Of a stretch of 64,000 nt of DNA, positions 26,005 through 37,599 are shown one piece after another; position 1 is the first letter of the stretch, and the number at the start of each line of letters is the position of its first letter. Position numbers and translations under genes: made by a program. The DNA comes from Diogma glabrata. Lineage: Eukaryota; Arthropoda; Insecta; Diptera; Cylindrotomidae. A model generated the notes under the pieces. That model saw only the letters and a program-made list of their open reading frames with translations, ran no database searches and had not been told where the DNA came from. Location: positions 369,980,850-370,044,849 of the forward strand of contig OY856186.1 of assembly GCA_963693315.1 (NCBI GenBank). The letters run 5' to 3'.

Positions 26005-27045
26005 TAACTTCACTACAGCTCTGGAAATATAGTGTTCTGGATATAAAATGAGCTAATATCCATCAAATACTTCAGTTAAAAGCTAACGTATGTTGTAGAT
26101 TTTGCGTAGTTCTAATTATAAAAATGTTAAAGAGAGCAGTGGTATCCCAACAAACATAAATTCTTTTGTATGAGAAAAAGTAAAAAAAATTTTCCGGAAG
26201 TGAAAAACCGGAAGTTGGGATGCAGAACTGTTGTGAACCGCACTAAATGTGTATGTACCAAGTTTAATCCAATTCGATTATCAGATATAGAGTATTCAAA
26301 TTACTCGTCTTTGCAAGTACCCGGCTAGTCGAGTATTTGATTTCTGAAATACCCGGGTTACCCGCGTATCCGGGTATTTTAAAAAAAAAAAATATAGCTA
26401 GAAAAGTTAAGGTATGGTGCGGGTGCGGCCGTGTAGGGTTGTTTAAGGTTGAAGGTTGTTTAATGCAAAAATTAGTTTTTGAAATTTGTTTACAAGTAAA
26501 TGCATTTCAGCCAGTATAGAGACTAGAGCATCCAATGACAGTGTTTTTTACACTAGCAACATCGACAAAACTGGTATTGCGATTATGCTACTGGATGTCA
26601 TCAGTTTTATAACAAAACAAAAGAAAATACTGTAACTACTTTTTAAATATGTTTTTGTTTCATGTATAGAAGTTATTAAAAAATTACGCCAATGGCCAAT
26701 CATCAATAGGAATAATTCCAATTTCTTAAGATCAGTATATTAAAGAAATTTCGTCATTGGTGATTCTATTATTCTATTTACCAAACAAATTTGAGCTACC
26801 GTTATCAGGTGTCTTGGAAGGCAGAATTCTCATTAACGATAATTTCACATAGTTTTGCATACCAGCATCTTCTGTATGATCATTTTTATCATTCCGTTCA
26901 ATATTCTAAACAACAGATTATGTATTTCCTTACAATATCCGACCCACAAGTACAAGATTTTGGTTGAAAATAATAAAATTTAGCCAATATCCCAAATGCT
27001 GTTCACTCGGTCTGAATTGCCATGAATTTACTTTTGACTGATATT

Positions 27046-27381
27046 ATTTTTAATAAAATTTGTTGTGTAATACGAGTAGGGCCGTGTGTCAATACTTAGA
27101 AGATTATTGCTTCATTTCCAAAAAAATTATCATTTTTTTTTGTTAAAAGCAAAGACAATTATTTCGATATGTCACAATTTAGATTTAGCCAATTGACACA
27201 GGAAAATTTGGTAATAAATTCAACCTTGGCTAATATTTTTTAGCATATGGTAAGAAAATTTAGTTTTAGATTTAGCTGTATTGACACACGGCCTTACAAT
27301 ATGAATCACAACAATACATTTAATCCTCTTAAGACCTAGGTCCCATTATGTCTTAAAACGTCCTATGTTCTACATCCCACA
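27046..27381 (-). mobile_element. LINE 3' tail inside family C, split by a MITE
   Basis: The two flanks (27046-27078 with AATAAAATTTGTTGTGTAAT, and 27295-27381 with CACAACAATACAT and AAGACCTAGGTC) align with the 3' UTR of the LINE seen at 16.8-17.07 and 19.5 kb. The sequence between is the separate TIR element 27079-27294. Confidence 0.75.
27079..27294. mobile_element. 216-bp MITE with 17-bp TIRs and TA duplication
   Basis: The left end GGGCCGTGTGTCAATAC and the inverted right end (AGGCCGTGTGTCAATAC when complemented) differ only at the first base. TA flanks both sides (27077-27078 and 27295-27296). The pre-insertion sequence is known from related LINE tails, which run continuously across this point. 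TA duplication suggests mobilisation by a Tc1/mariner-type transposase (inference). Non-coding. Confidence 0.85.
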
Positions 27382-29082
27382 ATGTTTGCTGGTTGAAAAT
27401 CAAAATTTTATAGTCAATCTATTTGCCGGGTAGTTAATCAAAATACCCGGATAGTCGAGTAAGTTAAAAAAGCCAAAAATGCCCGGGTACCGAAAAATGC
27501 CGATAATCGACATTGTATCCCCTAATCAGGTACAGATGTTATTGAACTTTCAAAAAACAGGTGTATGGGACACCCCCCACCATTTTGTCCACTATCGCTC
27601 AAAAACTAATCAGTTCTTTGCATTATATATTTGCATCTTTTTCCAAAGTGTCATAAAGATTCATTAACGAACGAATGCTGCATTGAAACAAACATTGAAG
27701 AAAAGGTGACACAGTAATCAGGTGTTCGGGAGACCCCCACCACTTATCCCAATACTGTCCAAAAACTAATCTGTTCTTTGGTATTTAAGTCTCCATCTTT
27801 TTTCAAAGTGTCATTTAAATAAATTAATGAATGAATTCTGTATGCTCCCAACAAACTTTAAAAACAAAGTGTGAAAAGTCAGCATTTGTATGGTAGACCC
27901 CCGCCACTTTGATCAATGTGTCCCAAAAGATGTTAGCTATTTTCTCATACTAATTGGAACCTTTTACATAAGTTGCATCATAATTACTTCATTATTGTAG
28001 GTTTTAGTGTGCATAAAGACACTGAAAAAACTTCAACAAAGTACAAAAAATTTTTTTACCGGAAGTGAAAAACTGGAAGTTGGGATGCCGAACAGTTGTT
28101 AGCCTTACTAAATGCTTATGTTTCATCCAATTCGATTATCAGGTACAAATGTTATTGAGCTTTCCAAAAAACAGGTGCTCGTTACACCCCCCACCACTTT
28201 GTTCACTATCGCTCAAAAATCAATCAGTTCCTTACAATACATATTTGTATCTTTTTCCAAAGTGTCATCAAAATTCATTTCCGAACGAATGTTGTATGCT
28301 CCCAACAAACATAAAAACAGAGTGGAAAAAGCCACCTGTTGTATGGTGGACCCCCAACCCTCTATCCAATGTACTCCAAAAGCTGATAAAATCTTTCTTA
28401 TGTTACTTAAAAGGTTTTATCAACGTTTCATGACGATCGATCAGTAATTGTAGGCTACAGTAGGGATAAACACCTGGTAAAAAAACTTTTAACCGGAAGT
28501 GACAAACCGGAAGTTGGTATGCAGAAATATTGGAAACAGTTCTAAAACCTTATATATCAAGTTTGCATAAGATCATAATCCGGGATTAGAAGTTATTTAA
28601 GATTTAAACTTGGTGGTGTTCGGAAACCCCCCCCCCCCGCCATTTTGTCCAAATTTGAAATGAATCCAGCTTGACCATTTTCAAGTTAACCTGTATCATT
28701 TGCCAAAGTTCCATCAAGATCTTATGCAGAAAGGTCACCCACATACCCACGCCCCCCCATATACAGTCGTACACCAAAATTTTTATTGGCTATTTAGATA
28801 GAGGATTGTCCAAAACAAGAGAAAAAATAAAATTTAGGGTATGTAAGATTTTTTTTTTCGATAGATTGCATTACTTCACACAATTTCAAATTGTGGTGAA
28901 GTAAAAATTTACCCAGTTATGGTGGTTATGTTTTGTTCAAGCATCTATTACCTGTGTCACGGACTCAATCCCAAATAAGAAGCTTTAAAGTAGTTACAAT
29001 CCATCACTATAGTTGTCACAAAAATTGTTTACCCGTGATACATCAAAGAAATTAGTTGTCAGTTGCAACAATAGTTATTTAT

Positions 29083-29194
29083 TATACAAGGGAAAAAAGT
29101 AGTAGATTTTAGCTCGAGGTTGTGTTGTCTCCCGACGCGAAGCGGAGGGAGACAAAAAACCGAGAGCTAAAATCTACAATTTTTCCCGTGTATA
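29083..29194. repeat. 112-bp imperfect palindrome with GC-rich core
   Basis: Paired segments from outside in are TATACA/TGTATA-like ends, GGGAAAAA with TTTTTCCC, GTAGATTTTAGCTC with GAGCTAAAATCTAC, AACC-type words, and GTCTCCC with GGGAGAC. The loop is the GC-rich GACGCGAAGCGGA. Set in about 75% A+T, the core stands out. It is a possible foldback-transposon end or a structured RNA. No coding. Confidence 0.85.
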
Positions 29195-29197
29195 ATA

Positions 29198-29593
29198 CAC
29201 TATTTTTTTCTGTGACTGGATAAATATTAATATAATTATTGAAAAAATAATATTAAACAAATATTACAATATGTATATTCACCACACCATACGAATTTTT
29301 CTTGAATAAAAACTTAAAATTAAGTTTCATTTTATTTGTCAAAACCAGTTATTAACATCAAGAAGAAAACGGTATAACTTTTCATTAACATTAAAATAGT
29401 CATAAATATTCATAAATATTCATAATATTCATCATTTATGTGTATATATGTATTTATATATATATTTTTATCTATCCGGGAAAAAAGTACATACTTTTTT
29501 CCCGGGGAAAAAAGTATTTTATGAAAAGTAGCATTTTTGCACCTGTCAGCAGAAGTAAAATGTTAAACTTTTTTCCCGTCACAGAAAAAAATA
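29198..29593. repeat. Possible TIR-bounded unit next to the palindrome
   Basis: CACTATTTTTTTCTGTGAC (29198-29216) is mirrored by GTCACAGAAAAAAATA (29578-29593). Inside lies a near-perfect palindrome at 29476-29505 (CCGGGAAAAAAGTA and its complement around CA) followed by a further GGGGAAAAAAGTA. The GGGAAAAAAGTA word also occurs in the 29083 palindrome, so the two are related. Confidence 0.55.
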
Positions 29594-30368
29594 TTTTAAA
29601 ATATTCAAACATTTTTCCATACGAACTTGAACAAGGACGATCCACGGGAGATTTTCTCTCCTTCATCACTTCAAAATTATTTATATAATTTTAAAACCAT
29701 GTCCATTCATGCCTAATTAATAAAAATAATCACACAAGAAATAAACAAAAACGATTTTGCTTTTCACATAAATTTTTCTATATGATAAAATTGAAAATTA
29801 CAAACAAAATGATTTTTATAATATATACAACAACAAAAATAATGAAGGGAAAAATGGAAAGAAAATTTATAACAACACAAAACAAAAACAGCAGGTAGGA
29901 AAATTTTCTAGAAAAAAGGTAGTCAAGGTGAAATTATGTTATATAAATTGAATCCCAAATAATGTTAAGTTGTTCAAATTAATGAAAATAATAAAAATAA
30001 AGAATGTGAGTTGTGATTGGGTTATAAATAGCACATTGTGTTGGTTAAACAAATAAGCTGTAGTTAAGTAAGTTAAGTAAATCGCTTTTTAAGGATTTAA
30101 TTATAAACTACCAGCGATATGTTGTCGATGTTTTAATTGAGTGTTTAGGAGGTGACTGACAGTTTTTAATACAACTTGCAATGGATGATATACACATATA
30201 TTAAGACTTGTATATCACAGTACTCACAGCAGTGCAGTTATAAATTTGACGAATATAAAGAATTATACCAATTTTGGAAAATAGTTTTATGTATATGTTT
30301 TGAGGACGAATAAGTTTTGTTTGTTTTTATTAAAAAATATTGCGACGCATCAACGACGTATCAACATT

Positions 30369-31570
30369 GGCTAACTTCACCACAGCTGTGGAAACGAAAT
30401 ATTCTGAATATATAGTGAGCTAATATCTAATAAATACTTCAATTAATGGTTAACCGATGTTATAAATTTCGTGTAGTTCTAATTAGAAAACCATTAAATA
30501 GAACTGTAGCATCCCAACAGACATTAATTCTGTTGTACGAATAGAAAAAGTAAAAATTTTTACTCAAAGTGACAAACCGGAAGTTGGAATGCAGAACTGT
30601 TACAAATTATACTTGTAGTATATATAGACAGTAAATCAAAATCAATTATCAGGAACTGATGTAATTGAAGTTTCAAATAAACAGGTTCTCGATAGGCCCC
30701 CACCCCACCACTTATCACAATATCGTCCAAACACTATAAGCAGTTCTTAAACATTTAAATCTCCATCTTTTGTCAAAATGTCATCGAAATTGATTAGTGA
30801 ACGAAGTCTATATGCTCTCGACAAACTTTAAAACCAAAGTGTGAAAAGTCAGTAGTAGTATGGTGATCCCCGCCACTCTGATCAATGTGACCCAGAAGTT
30901 GATCATTATCTTCTCACACTAATTGAAACCTTTTTCATAAGTTAATCAATTCATTATTGTAGGCTCTAATGTGCATAAGAACACTGAAAAAAATACAAAA
31001 TAGTGCAAAAAAAATTTTTGCCGGAAGTGAAAAACCTGAAGCTGGAATCCAGAACTGTTGTGAGCCGTATTAAATGCTTATGGACCATATTGCATCCAAT
31101 TCGATTATCAGGTAAATATATTAATCGCAGTGCTACTTGAACTGCAAGTCTCAAGGCCCTCCAATAAAAAAAAAAATATATTAATGAGCTTTAAAAATAC
31201 AGGTGCTCATGAGACCTCAAACCTTTTTCCAATACAACACACCCTAAAACATTTTACTAATGTGTAGGCTATAGTAGGGATAAACACTGCAAAAAATCTT
31301 TTTAATCGGAAGTAACAAATCAGAAGTTATACACCAAGTTTTAATACGATTGAAAGCCAGGAATAGAATTTATTGAAGACTCCTGGAGGTGTTCGGAAGA
31401 CCCTCCGGCATTTTGTCCAGTTTTGGAATGAATCCAGATCTTCCATTATCATGAGAACCTTGATCATATACAAAAGTTTCATCAAGATCCCCTGCAGAAA
31501 AAAGGTTATATAGTAAACTGATCTCTTTGTGTGTACATTAGTTGTGAGTAATTCACGGGATTTTTCTGAC
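30369..31570 (+). repeat. Family C long repeat, copy 2
   Basis: It aligns with copy 1 from its left end through CGGAAGT words at about 30569, 31021 and 31309, GGAATGCAGAACTGTT, ATCAGGAACTGATG, CCCCCACC and AAATGTCATCGAAATT. It is shorter than copy 1 because fewer internal paragraphs are present and there is no LINE/MITE insertion. It contains a 48-bp retroposed insert at 31126-31173. Confidence 0.7.
31114..31185 (+). mobile_element. 48-bp retroposed insert with 12-bp target duplication
   Basis: AAATATATTAAT occurs at 31114-31125 and again at 31174-31185. Between them is a 48-bp segment (CGCAGTGCTACTTGAACTGC... ending CCAATAAAAAAAA). Other family C paragraphs run straight through this point, so the segment is an insertion. 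The A-tail after CAATAAA and the long duplication fit target-primed reverse transcription of an extremely 5'-truncated RNA. Confidence 0.8.
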
Positions 31571-32440
31571 ACACCCAGATGCTAATATGTTCCAGTTAAA
31601 TGTAATTTGCAGTTTTCTGCAAATTTAGCAAAAATTGTCGACTATTTGCGACAGTGGGTATATAGAACTCAGTTTTAATATATTTGTTTATTGTGACTTT
31701 ACAATCAACACCAATCCGTATATTGCCAATAGACTTTGGAACAACAACAATGGGCTTGCCTAACATGTTTACTTGAATTAATATCGCGCTATCACATAAC
31801 CGGTTGAATTCTGTTTTGACTTAACGGAACCGTGTATGACTTGAGCTTAGATTGATTGCACACTTCTTCATGATTGATTCGGAGCAAGTCAGATTTAACA
31901 TTTTCACACCTTAACCTAACAATGAATTCATCAGACAACGCATCATCTAGAAATCAAATTTTTGTGTTTTATATATTTACAAAATTGTTGTAAAATTTTT
32001 GATTTTTTGTTTTTGTGTGTTTTTTTTAAAAGCTCTCCTTAGTGCTACTAAGGAGATATTATTGGACCGGAAATACTACTTCCGAAAAGTATGAATGAAT
32101 AGAATTATATTTACGTTTCCAAGAAAAAGAGAGAATTCTACTTAAAAGGAATGTAAGAATGGAATATCTGATTTCCTCCAAACTGACGAAGCTAATCGTT
32201 TGTAGATGTAAACTGTGAAGACAACCAAAGAAAGGACGGTAGCACTACAAATGCAAGGATATTGAAAACATCCTTGCTGATCCTGATCATCCTTGATCTA
32301 TAAAAGAAAATTTCAAGAGATTCAACATTTTTTAAAGGATCTTCCACCATAATCATATCAAAATAAAATGAGTGTTCTACAAGTAAATCTAAATTCTACA
32401 TTTAAAAATACTGTCACTTGGTTTCAAAAACAAATATGCA
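31571..32440. other. Unassigned DNA, no gene seen
   Basis: AT-rich sequence between family C copy 2 and the LINE that follows. A short inverted word (CTCCTTAGTGCTACTAAGGAG, about 32035-32055) could form a small hairpin. Nothing else is identified. Confidence 0.4.
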
Positions 32441-32462
32441 GCAAAGTTTATCGATTGGTCCA

Positions 32463-33600
32463 TCAATCAAAATTATGCAGTTGAATGTTGAAGACATCCC
32501 AATTCTAAAATTCCAAATTATAAGTAGATTATCAGTTGAAGCGGAAGTAGACGTATTATTGTTACAAGAAACTGTAACGTATCGTTCATGACGTATCATT
32601 CATGATACGGATGGTTCAACAATTTCAAAACCAAGTCAAAACGAATTGTTTTACAAGAATTTCCTAGGTCGCAACATAGTCCTATTTTATTACAATAAGG
32701 TTTAAATATTCCTATCTTTCGTTCATTACCAAAAGCAAGATGGAATTTTGAGAAAGCAAATTGGATGGCATTTTCAGAGTCATTGGATAAAGAATTCAAA
32801 AATGTTCCTTCTAAGGTTCAAAATTATGATTCTTTTGTTAAATCTGTAATCAATTGTGCTAAAAAACAATTCCAAGAGGTTACCGAATGCAATACGTATC
32901 TGGTTGGGATAAAACTTGTGAAGCGCTTTTTGAAAGTTACATGCATGATGGCAATAAGCAAGTTGGTTCAATGTTAATTAATCGTTTGAATGATAATCGT
33001 ACAAACATTTGGCAAAAAAAAATTGAATCTCTTGATTTTACACATTCAAGTAGAAAAGCTTGGTCTATAGTTGGCAAACTTGGAACAAATCCACAAAGAA
33101 AAATAGTTTCTTCATCTTCCTTTACACCGAATCAAATTACAACAAAACTATTGAATTCAGCGAAAACTGACATGGACAGTAGAGCTATTAAAAAAGTTAA
33201 GTTTCAGCTCAAACGTTTACGTAGATCTTTGAAACAATAACATGCTTTCTCAAAAAGATTTTCTTTAGGTGAAATTGTTAAGGCTTTATCTCATGTGAAA
33301 GTTGGCAAAGCAGCTGGAGTTGATAACATTTATCCTGAATTTATAAAACATTGTGGTCTAAGTACCAAGAGATGGCTAGCAAATTTTTTTACTGACGTTG
33401 TAAAAAAATCTAAAGTTCCTTCAGTTTTCAAAAAGTCAAAAGTTATTACTACTCTAAAGCCTGGAAAAACAGGAGACGACACATCTCATTATCGCCCAAA
33501 TTCATTGCTTTGTGTACCTTTCAAGCTATTGGACGGCTATTGGAAAGACTTATACTACAAAGGGTTCAAAATCAATGTCGTGGTTGTTATGACGGATAAT
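32463..33600 (+). pseudogene. LINE: endonuclease start and RT N-terminal half
   Basis: At 32463-32590, SIKIMQLNVEDIP and VDVLLLQETV are the opening motifs of the AP-type endonuclease of jockey-clade LINEs; the rest of the domain is deleted. From about 32733, ARWNFEKANWMAF, LDKEFKNVPSKVQNYDSF, GWDKTCEALFESY, SLGEIVKALSHVKVGKAAGVDNI and FKKSKVITTLKPGK carry the linker and RT fingers motifs. Three frames are involved and at least one stop (TAA at 33238). RT text stops near 33580. The palm motifs resume at 37.6 kb. Confidence 0.85.
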
Positions 33601-34956
33601 TCAAACTACATTATTATAATTCGAACCACTGTCCCGCTCACACGAAGTTTGCCTTAACATAAATCCTCATATTTGTTTTCTTAGCTGTCTTCATTTTTTT
33701 TCCTAAAAATATAGTTTCTTATACTCAATCCATAGTCATCATTTACTATAGTTTCCGCTACAAAAATTTATTATTCAAAAAACAGTAGTGTTATGTTTCC
33801 CATTGTAATATTCTTTGTTCAATTTGTGACCGTAATCACTATCAACCAGTTGTAAATATCCTTCATGCGAAATACACTGATATTGAGTTACACTGCGTTC
33901 GCACAGGCATCAAATTTGCATTGGCTGGGACTTCCATGATTGTTTTTGTTCCTTAAACTCAAACCGTAACCACCATCTACTATAGTTGTCATGCAACATA
34001 GATTGTCCTAGGATAGTTGAGCAGTATTTTCCAATTTGATTTCCTGTATTCAGCCGGAGTTCGTCGATCACTATAAAAGTTAACCTTGAACAGTTATATA
34101 TAATATCATCGATTCGTCATTCCGCTATGTTTATGTGTAGATCTTGCAATCAATATTATAAATTGGTTGTGGTCTCCGATCTTAAAGCCTGATAAATCCT
34201 TAGTGGATGCATTGGAAAATGTAATTTCCTAAATACATTTCATAATAAATGTGTCTGTTTACATTAGCAAAGACTTTTCGTTTTTGGTACAACTAATTTT
34301 CGAAGATAAATGTCCTATAGGAAAGCTTAATACGTTTAATAAATTGCGATGTAAAATCGTTTTATTTTGCTTATAAATAAGCAAATTATTTCATACAGAG
34401 GTCTCTTAGTCGACTTTTCGTGATTATCATCACAGCTGTTCTGGAATTTTGACGTTTGACTCGTTGCATTTTTTCTGGGGTGTGGTCTGACGTTAACTGG
34501 ATGAGATAGAAAAGATAAATCTCTGGAGGATAACAAAACTGGAAGAAGAAAACGAAACTGTCAGGATCTAAAAACCAGACCGGTGAGAATTGTAACCCCA
34601 GGTAATGGAAATTATCTTATTTTTTTACCGTTAATAAAGCTAACAAACAAACACGTTTGTCGTTTCATCTTCGAGTGTTCAAATTGTGGTTAGAAAATAT
34701 ACCATTGAATATGATAATTACACCTTTTTTTTAAACGGTCCCAGAAAATTAGAAGAAGAAAAACAAAAATTGTAATTAATATACTTAAAATATATTTGTT
34801 GTTAACTAGTTAATTCATGATATTTAAATTCTGTGTGAGTTCGAGGCATGAACTGTTCGATTAATTAAAGAAAACAAAAACAAACTAAGTAATAATCATG
34901 CTAAATAATAGATGCATGTTCTTTTAATAAGCTATAATGTTTAATTTAAACTTTGT

Positions 34957-35820
34957 GTTTTTTTTTTTTTTTATTGGAAGTTAGGCATGTTTAGTGTTAA
35001 TATAATTAATTATACATTAACGTCTCTGAATATCCGAAGATACCATGCCAACTAGGGATTATAATCAATTGAGAATTAAGTTTCTTTTAGAAATTTATGA
35101 ACGTTGACTTTGAACTTTTGAGGGTTAAAGTTATCAGGGAAAACCCACGAAGGTAATGAATTCCAGAGATGAGAGACTCTGTTGAAAAAGTCGTGCTGGA
35201 AGGCTACTGTTCTACATCTAATTATTTGAACCGTAAAAGGATGGGCCGCTACCGATGCTCTGGTATGACGCGATAGGTTTGCAGGCTTAGGTAAAATCGA
35301 TTTGATCTCTTCAGAAACCCGTTCATCCATGATATATTTGTAGAAAATCGTCAAATCAGCAACATTTCTTCTATGCTGCAAGGAATCAAGGTCATTAGTA
35401 AGATTTGAATTACCAATCAATTTAACTGCTCTCCGCTGTACAGAATCAAGACACTTCAAACTACATAAGTATGCTCCACCCCATATGTGAGAACAATATT
35501 CCATGCAGGGACGTATAAAAGATTTGTATATTAAAAGAAGTTGTTCGCTACTGAAAAACTTACGACATCGTCCTAAAAACCCCAATTTTTGAACAGCGCT
35601 TTTTGCTAGGTTAAAAATATGAGAATTCCATTTCATATTATTTTCAACATCAACTCCTAGAAGTTTCACGGACTCTTTCTCTATCAAAACGTTGGAATCA
35701 AACTTCAATGGAAAAGGGTTAGGTGTTGATAATCTTGAAAAATGGCAAACTTGTGTTTTGGACGTATTGAATTCAACACTGTTAGTAACACCCCAATCAA
35801 AGATAGTTTTAAGATCAAGT
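34957..35820 (-). pseudogene. 5'-truncated LINE (jockey/CR1-like) RT C-terminus
   Basis: This is the longest intact LINE coding piece in the window. From 35820 down it reads DWGVTNSVEFNTSKTQV, then continuously from 35708 to 35076 SVKLLGVDVENNMKWNSHIF, IYKSFIRPCMEYCSHIWGGA, LDSVQRRAVKLIGNS, LDSLQHRRNVADLTIFYKYI and FFNRVSHLWNSLPSWVFPD, stopping at KFLKET. A 3' UTR follows and ends in a poly(A) run (poly-T on plus, about 34957-34972). Same superfamily as the 18.6-kb copy but a different subfamily. RT catalytic motifs are absent. Confidence 0.9.
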
Positions 35821-36581
35821 GATTAAAATCTAAAATAAGTAGTGATTAAAATCTAAGAAAAACTATAAATTGTACATAGTTTATTTACTGAGTACAATTC
35901 GATATTGATTTAAACTACAGAGCTGGTTTATAATACAAAAAGAAAATTTATAAATATACATGTTTAAATTGTTGAATGTTAATCTGTGTTAACCGATGAG
36001 GAAAAAAAAGCAGGAAGCTGTTAAATAAAACGTTAAATCAAACAAAAATAAAATCATACAACTTTTAATCACCATTGTATACAATCCTTATCAATAATTG
36101 CCAACCTGTGTACTGAAGTTTTATATTGGTGTCAGCAACGAGCTGTTATTAAAATAGTACTTCAACCGGACTGCTATCCTGTTTGCGGAATTCTATATAT
36201 GGCCGAGTGGATAAGGATGCAGGTGTAGAGTAGCTTGTGTGGCGGGGTCTGGACAAACCATGGGGTGAGCTGAACATTGATTTTATATTTATTTATAGGT
36301 GTGGCGAGTATGTGTGAATACGTGTGTGTGAAAAGGCTGTAGGTGTGTGAAGGCATGGAGGTATGGCAAGGATCGTATTTACTGATAATAATTTTATTGT
36401 AGTAAAATTTACAACCCAAAAATTTATTAATGTGATGTCACCTAATACAAAAACATGGGTAACCAACGCAAATTTGACTTATTAAATTTTAATTTTTTGT
36501 AAACCGCATCAGTAAAGTGTAAATCGTTTAATTATTGATTTCAATTTGAATAGTAAATCCAATTAGGAGAATTCCACTATT

Positions 36582-36881
36582 GTGCTTTATGTTTTAGGTC
36601 AACTGAATAAAAGTAGTTCTGTAAAATTTGAACGCGTTATGAACTCAACATCTGATGAACCTGAGTTCCAGAAACCTGATGACGATTCTGTCGCACCAAC
36701 AAGAGACGCTCAATCAACTGATGATAACGTGTCGACTGTTGTCTTTGACGCACACCATTCCTTGACATTGCAAAATCAACGTGATCTTCTTCCTATAAAA
36801 AAAAAGGAATTATCCGAATCATATATTGTATCGGTTGGAAAACTTTCAAACATTGGTGTCAATCGAGGAAGCGAGGTGTAG
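36582..36881 (+). CDS. Unrecognised exon-like ORF
   Basis: A roughly 95-codon frame is preceded by a good acceptor (GTGCTTTATGTTTTAG at about 36597) and ends VGKLSNIGVNRGSEV with TAG at 36879-36881. Composition is coding-like and clearly less AT-rich than the flanks: acidic, Ser/Asp-rich (STSDEPEFQKPDDDSVAP), with no transmembrane segment. I do not recognise the protein and see no sibling exon nearby. It could be the terminal exon of a host gene with a long intron, or a captured gene fragment. It lies within the 4-kb segment between two LINE halves. Confidence 0.4.
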   Translation: MLYVLGQLNKSSSVKFERVMNSTSDEPEFQKPDDDSVAPTRDAQSTDDNVSTVVFDAHHSLTLQNQRDLLPIKKKELSESYIVSVGKLSNIGVNRGSEV

Positions 36882-37599
36882 TAGAGGTGCTCAAGTTCCA
36901 CGGTTGCTGTCATAATTAAAGCAAGAGATTCTCATGGCAACGATATATTGAATAATTTCATTTAATAATTTAACAACAATTCAATAAACACAATTAATGT
37001 GATTACGTGATTTGTAATGGAATTTTAAGCTAATTGATAAAACTGAAGAGGGTTGCTACATATTGCATAGTGGTTAGACCCAGCTCTCTAATCAGTAAAT
37101 TTCTTTTTGTTAACTCTATTATTCCCAATGATAGCAGTTTTTTTTTACCACAATGGATGTCAAAGTTTTTTTGGTTATCTCCGCAATTGAAGTGAAACAT
37201 CCAATATAATTACGTCGATATTTTCAGGAAAAATGGAAGTTCTGGGTGGGTGTTGTAGCTTACTTACGGTACATGCCATAACCTCGATGATGAAGGCGGC
37301 GTGTGTTTATGAGTGTGGGTGAATGAATGAGTGGATACTTGAGCATGTGAATGGGTGAGTAAGTGAGGGGTTGACGGGGTGATCGTGGTTCTTTCGACAA
37401 CGGGGGTCACCAGAGTCCTGTTTAGTTCACTTGCTATTTTTTTTCATATCCGTTCTTATCATGTTTTCTCGCGTACTATACGGTTATTTGTAATGCAGCA
37501 GCAGGAAACATCTCTCGATGTTTCGGCTAAATAAATCTTATCTAGGTGCGCGACCTGCTATGCCACTTCGCTGCTATGCCGCGAAGAAGCTCTTCACTA

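Larger units (their letters stand above)
26005..28910 (+). repeat. Family C long repeat, copy 1
   Basis: It shares its left end with 30369 (GCTAACTTCAC, ACAGCT, then GTAGTTCTAATTA) and contains repeated paragraphs. Each paragraph has a CCGGAAGTGAAAAACCGGAA-like word (about 26197, 28058, 28494), GGATGCAGAACTGTT, CCAATTCGATTATCAGGTAC, a CCCCCCACCA run and AAAGTGTCAT. Paragraphs are imperfect and 190-450 bp apart, so the element is built from internally repeated units. It contains no long open frame. A LINE tail carrying a TIR element is inserted at about 27.05-27.38 kb. Confidence 0.7.
28911..30368. other. AT-rich DNA with nested hairpins, no gene seen
   Basis: It lies between the two family C copies. 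It contains the hairpins at 29083-29194 and 29476-29505 (listed separately). The rest (29.6-30.37 kb) has no recognisable feature. Confidence 0.5.
33601..37590. other. 4-kb segment separating two LINE halves
   Basis: It separates LINE RT motifs at 33.58 and 37.60 kb that would be only a few tens of codons apart in an intact element. It contains short degenerate repeats (CTATAGTT/ACCATC words, 33.7-34.1 kb), a minus-strand LINE tail (34957-35820), an exon-like ORF (36582-36881) and a G/T-rich section (37.25-37.40 kb). No terminal repeats of a single inserted element are evident. Confidence 0.5.

Noticed and set aside
36194..36270. TGGCCGAGTGGATAAGG resembles the A box of a tRNA-Ser or tRNA-Leu, or of a SINE
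   Set aside because: No B box or matching acceptor stem follows at the right distance; no A-tail or duplication supports a SINE.
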